A stretch of 8,889 nt of DNA, taken from assembly GCA_048939595.1 (NCBI GenBank), contig JBHLPI010000082.1, positions 1 through 8,889 on the forward strand. The letters are read 5' to 3'. Below are positions 6,139 through 8,889 of the stretch, piece after piece; positions within the stretch are counted from its first letter, which is position 1; every line of letters starts with the position of its first letter. The notes below the pieces were generated by a model. It was given only the letters and a program-made list of their open reading frames with translations. It searched no databases and was not told the origin of the DNA. Both the position numbers and the translations under genes were made by a program. This DNA is from Hermodarchaeum sp048939595 (GTDB lineage: Archaea; Asgardarchaeota; Hermodarchaeia; Hermodarchaeales; Hermodarchaeaceae).

Positions 6139-6146
6139 TTATTATA
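6139..6146 (+). promoter_or_regulatory. TATA-like box of the gene starting at 6179
   Basis: An AT-rich TTATTATA motif lies about 36 nt before the ATG at 6179. Archaeal spacing predicts transcription start near 6169, giving a leader of only about 10 nt. No Shine-Dalgarno sequence precedes the ATG, consistent with a nearly leaderless mRNA. Confidence 0.4.
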
Positions 6147-6178
6147 CAATACATCAACCTGTATTTTGAGATTTGGTT

Positions 6179-6988
6179 ATGACTTATGAGATTTTTATTC
6201 CTAAGAGTCTAAAGGGCAAACGCATCCGGAGTCTTTATACATTCATCTACCAATTTCAGGCAGTGGATTGGAAAATTTTTTATTATGGGTTCGGTGTGGA
6301 CCAAGAGGATTTAGAGGAGCGCCAAAAATGTGGAAGTATCCCAAGCAATTACGGGTGCATACTCTTCGTGAACTTCCACTTTGACGCAGCCAAGTTTATC
6401 GAGTACGTCAAAGGTGATGTCGACAGCGACACGCTAGTGGGTATAAGAGGAAAAATAGACGAAGACGAGTATATCGACATCAACGAATGGTTTGAAAGGG
6501 ATCAGGTCAGGAAGGTAGCTACAAGCCATCCAACGGTTGTAAGTAGTGTTGAGCTTGAGCTTCTAGTGCCAGTTGTGATTACAATTGATACGCTCCCAGA
6601 AGACATTGAGGAGACGATAGCGCTCTTTGAGCAGCAAGCGAATAGAATGAAGGCGATTTGGGACTATTATCGTAACCGCCCGCCACCAATATTGGATGCG
6701 GAAATTCACCAGTGGGACACCCAGTATGTGGATCCTGCCAAGGTCGAGGGGTATATTACGGATTTAAGTGAGGAACGCAATGGACAAGAGTTCGATATCG
6801 AGTTCTTTGCTGAAGAAGTACATGAAGACGTTGAGGACGCACCCGAACAGCCAAGCTATATGCTAATTCTGAGATTGGAACAAGACGCCACATTAACAAT
6901 CAAAAAGCTGGAAAAGGTCATAGACCAAGCGTTAGCACCTATTAAGCAACATATTTCAAAGCAGGCATGCGTCGCCAACTTAGTGTAG
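6179..6988 (+). CDS. Acidic protein of unknown function (269 aa)
   Basis: I do not recognise this family. The protein is soluble by appearance and strongly acidic, with no signal peptide, membrane segment or metal motif. The N-terminal 130 residues look alpha/beta (IFIPKSLKGKRIRSLYTFI, later YGCILFVNFHF and a run of Asp/Glu around DEDEYIDINEWFERD). A middle segment contains VPVVITIDTLPEDIEETI and a long helix, then RPPPILDAEI. The C-terminal part begins with very acidic stretches (FFAEEVHEDVEDAPEQ) and ends in a helix. The open frame reaches back to a TTG at 6173, but the ATG at 6179 is the better start. It follows the JAMM gene in the same direction after 183 nt with its own TATA-like box, so it is probably a separate unit. 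Codon use and composition match a normal coding gene. Confidence 0.75.
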   Translation: MTYEIFIPKSLKGKRIRSLYTFIYQFQAVDWKIFYYGFGVDQEDLEERQKCGSIPSNYGCILFVNFHFDAAKFIEYVKGDVDSDTLVGIRGKIDEDEYIDINEWFERDQVRKVATSHPTVVSSVELELLVPVVITIDTLPEDIEETIALFEQQANRMKAIWDYYRNRPPPILDAEIHQWDTQYVDPAKVEGYITDLSEERNGQEFDIEFFAEEVHEDVEDAPEQPSYMLILRLEQDATLTIKKLEKVIDQALAPIKQHISKQACVANLV

Positions 6989-7200
6989 AAATTCTGAATT
7001 GGTGATAAACCTTTCACTTAGAACTACAATTGAAGAGACTGCGTGGATTTTGAAATCGTTCAATCTAGAAGAATGACTCGCGCAAAATAGAACGATAAGC
7101 GTTCACGTGTTCCTCAGTAGATTAATATCCAGAGATACACTCCAGTCTGGGCAGTGTGTGTAACAGTATGACACCAAGGAGGCTGTGGATTCTGCTTTAA
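6989..7200. other. Convergent intergenic gap, nothing recognised
   Basis: 212 nt between two genes that end towards each other. I find no stable hairpin, T-tract, tRNA or repeat copy here. Confidence 0.5.
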
Positions 7201-8223
7201 TTATATTATACCTCGTTCTTTTTCCAAATCCTTGATTTCTCCACATGCCATATACCCAACAATACTTCCTCGACGAATAGGATATTTCTCATCAACTTTA
7301 TGTACTCGTCGTGTTGGGCTCACTCGGATCAATCCAAAATAACGATTATCTAAAGAAATTAGCCGGATTTGTATAGGGACAGGGGGATTAATTCGGCTAG
7401 TTACGATTTGCTGTATTTTATCAATATCCCAGTCTCCTTTCTTAATACCAATTGGGTGCCAAGTTTCATCTTCAACTCCAACAACAATGAATCCGCCACT
7501 GCTATTTGCAAATGCTGCAATATCCTTAGCAAGTTCCTTCTTTGATCTCGGAGTTTCTAACAATAATCTTGACTTATATTCGATTTTTTGACCTTCTTGT
7601 TTTGCTTCTAATAAATCTCTCACTAAGACTTCATGTGCAACAGCTCTTTCAGAATAGGGTTGCGATTTTGTTGGCAGAGGACTTGAAAATACTTGAAGAC
7701 TAAGTTGCATATGTTTCACTCGTATATCCTGCCAGAATTCTTCTCCATTCATCGTGATGAAAATGGGATCCAGATGAGAAGATTTAGCAACTGGATTAAG
7801 AATGAATAATAAATCAATATTTAATCCCGTGTTTTTAGAAATTTTTCTAACAAGGATTTCACCTTCTTCAGATGTTCTAGACGAAGCAGTTATTAGAACT
7901 AAAATTTTTACAAGTAACCCTTCCCCATAGAGCTGCGACTCTCGAACCTGATTAAACTTCTTAAAAACTGTCTGACCAAATTCTGAAGGATTATTCTTGG
8001 GCCATGATAAAAAAACTAATCCTAAAGAATAATGAGCCCCAAAATAATTGGCATGAAAAATAAACGTACATTTATCTCTAAAATCTTGGTCAACTAGGAA
8101 ATAGCCCTCCCCTAGAAGAGTCTTGAATACAGGTAAAAATTTATCAAATCGGGAACGGACCTGGTTGTTGTTAACTCCAATCTTCTTCATTTTCTTACGC
8201 GGCTCCACTCTATAACCCTCCAT
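7201..8223 (-). CDS. Schlafen/AlbA_2 domain protein with an unrecognised N-terminal domain
   Basis: A 340-residue protein in two parts. Residues about 200-330 match the Schlafen AlbA_2 domain: Glu215 with IEYKS, LAKDIAAFANSSGGFIVVGV (231-250), GIKKGDWD, and YPIRRGSIV (314-322). This domain occurs in nucleic-acid-associated prokaryotic proteins, in bacterial regulators and in Schlafen RNases. Residues 1-195 (VEPRKKMKKIG, HANYFGAHYSLGLVFLSW, LLVKILVLITASSRTSEEG) match no family I know; they look alpha/beta, and several hydrophobic strands suggest a restriction-like or sensor fold, but that is speculation. Start: the ATG at 8223 lacks an SD, whereas the in-frame GTG at 8208 has GGAGG 8 nt upstream, so 8208 is likely. 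Base composition is clearly more AT-rich than the genes to the left, as expected of a mobile or defence-associated accessory gene. No partner gene is visible. Confidence 0.8.
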   Translation of the reverse strand: MEGYRVEPRKKMKKIGVNNNQVRSRFDKFLPVFKTLLGEGYFLVDQDFRDKCTFIFHANYFGAHYSLGLVFLSWPKNNPSEFGQTVFKKFNQVRESQLYGEGLLVKILVLITASSRTSEEGEILVRKISKNTGLNIDLLFILNPVAKSSHLDPIFITMNGEEFWQDIRVKHMQLSLQVFSSPLPTKSQPYSERAVAHEVLVRDLLEAKQEGQKIEYKSRLLLETPRSKKELAKDIAAFANSSGGFIVVGVEDETWHPIGIKKGDWDIDKIQQIVTSRINPPVPIQIRLISLDNRYFGLIRVSPTRRVHKVDEKYPIRRGSIVGYMACGEIKDLEKERGII

Positions 8224-8472
8224 AATAGTGTTTCAAAATTTTAAGTAAAAAAATCCTCCTAACCTAATCGTTACACAAGCATCTGCAACACAACTTAGAC
8301 GTATAAGGTGTAAAATTGTATAATATCAAGCTATTTCTTTTGAAAAAAAGTGGTTCTAATTCTCTATATGTATTCTATAAAATTTTTTCCAACTCTTTAA
8401 TAGTAAATCTAGGGAGAGATTTGTGTACGTGTGAAGTGAAGTATTTGCTAATTCATCAACAATTTTTTACAT
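8224..8472. other. AT-rich intergenic gap holding the AlbA_2 gene promoter region
   Basis: The minus-strand sequence CTTAAAATT near 8237-8245 is a possible TATA box for the AlbA_2 gene. It predicts transcription start near 8217, which again fits translation from the GTG at 8208 better than from 8223. The rest, up to the stop of the next gene, is low in GC with no gene or strong structure that I can support. Confidence 0.35.
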
Positions 8473-8889
8473 CTAAACTTCTAAGAAACATGAGTGTAAA
8501 ATTTTGTTTTTCTGGATATACTTGTGCAGTAATCTTTCGATTTCTGCTGGCAACAACACCGGAACAGGTCTTCTCTGGTCTTGTAGGGAACCATAAGTTG
8601 TCAGTACCGCTTTTCTCAACTTCTGCTGAATCCAGCTTCTGCTCTCTACGCTCCACATCTCTCGTTGACATTTCTGATAGGTGACATAGGGAATTTGCAC
8701 AAGCTGATACCCTGGTCCCCACTCCCTCGAGGATTCCGGCGCATAGGTCAATTGCGCAAACATCTGCCCCGGCAACAGTTTCCGAAACCGAAACTCCGGC
8801 AACGGTTCTTCCTGCATCACCAAATTCTCCACAATCACCTGCACATCCGCATGACTCGCCAACCGCCCCGCAAACTTCGTCCCCGTATT
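8473..8889 (-). CDS. C-terminal part of an unrecognised protein (5' end beyond right edge)
   Basis: The frame is open from the right edge to the TAG at 8473-8475, giving 138 residues of C-terminal sequence. An internal TTG at 8862 could be read as a start, but the frame continues upstream (NTGTKFAGRLASHADVQV), so this is almost certainly a truncated view of a longer gene. The visible part has LPEFRFRKLLPGQMFAQLTY, EWGPGYQLVQIPYV and a basic helical end (LLPAEIERLLHKYIQKNK). I recognise no domain. It is noticeably more GC-rich than the AlbA_2 gene beside it, and composition changes near 8520-8540, close to its 3' end. Overlapping frames on both strands look like shadows. Confidence 0.55.
   Translation of the reverse strand, partial: NTGTKFAGRLASHADVQVIVENLVMQEEPLPEFRFRKLLPGQMFAQLTYAPESSREWGPGYQLVQIPYVTYQKCQREMWSVESRSWIQQKLRKAVLTTYGSLQDQRRPVPVLLPAEIERLLHKYIQKNKILHSCFLEV

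Noticed and set aside
5967..6149. Minus-strand 60-codon frame between the JAMM gene and the acidic protein
   Set aside because: It overlaps the JAMM 3' end and copy C of the dispersed element, has no ribosome site and shows low-complexity translation; treated as a shadow.
6019..6189. 56-codon frame containing GRPPQPL
   Set aside because: It has a weak ribosome site, overlaps the next gene's start by 11 nt, and is not matched by comparable frames at the other two element copies. Kept only as part of the repeat finding.
8316..8684. Plus-strand 122-codon frame
   Set aside because: It starts in the AT-rich gap with no ribosome site and overlaps the minus-strand frame that is open to the right edge; its predicted protein looks like random sequence.
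1..8889. tRNA, rRNA, CRISPR array, transposase or IS ends
   Set aside because: I looked on both strands and saw no cloverleaf, regularly spaced repeat array, transposase motif or terminal inverted repeats flanking a gene.

Overview
The window reads as archaeal DNA, probably from an Asgard (Asgardarchaeota) lineage. The main evidence is a 539-residue protein that joins an N-terminal zinc ribbon, two longin-like repeats and an Arf-type small GTPase, next to a divergently transcribed JAMM/MPN metalloprotease. Several genes also have TATA-like boxes of archaeal type, and purine-rich Shine-Dalgarno sites occur at several starts. The lineage assignment is an inference from family distribution. No rRNA or marker gene is present to settle it.

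Left part (1-2416, minus strand): a complex-I-like (Nuo/Fpo-type) oxidoreductase operon. NuoC comes first. It is followed after 3 nt by one uninterrupted frame that runs off the left edge and carries, in order, a NuoI-like 2x[4Fe-4S] ferredoxin domain, a NuoB-like domain and a NuoD-like 49-kDa domain. I translated this frame codon by codon from 1924 to 2 and found no stop. The I-B-D fusion is unusual, and the NuoD part lacks the two residues that normally hold the quinone headgroup. A dyad and a leader hairpin sit in front of nuoC.

Middle part (2560-4996, minus strand): a small Imm5-like 'putative immunity protein' with three inverted repeats in its upstream region, then the zinc ribbon/longin/Arf-like GTPase with a polyproline C-terminal tail. 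From 5246 two plus-strand genes follow: the JAMM protease and an acidic protein of about 270 residues that I do not recognise. A short degenerate element (core GGGCGTCCACCRCAA) occurs three times in the same orientation, only in intergenic DNA, at about 3255, 5096 and 6045.

Right part (6989-8889): a convergent gap, then an AT-rich minus-strand gene with an unrecognised N-terminal half and a C-terminal Schlafen/AlbA_2 domain. An AT-rich gap of about 250 nt follows, then the C-terminal end of a more GC-rich minus-strand gene cut by the right edge. The composition shift suggests that the AlbA_2 gene is an accessory insertion. No tRNA, rRNA, CRISPR array or transposase is visible.
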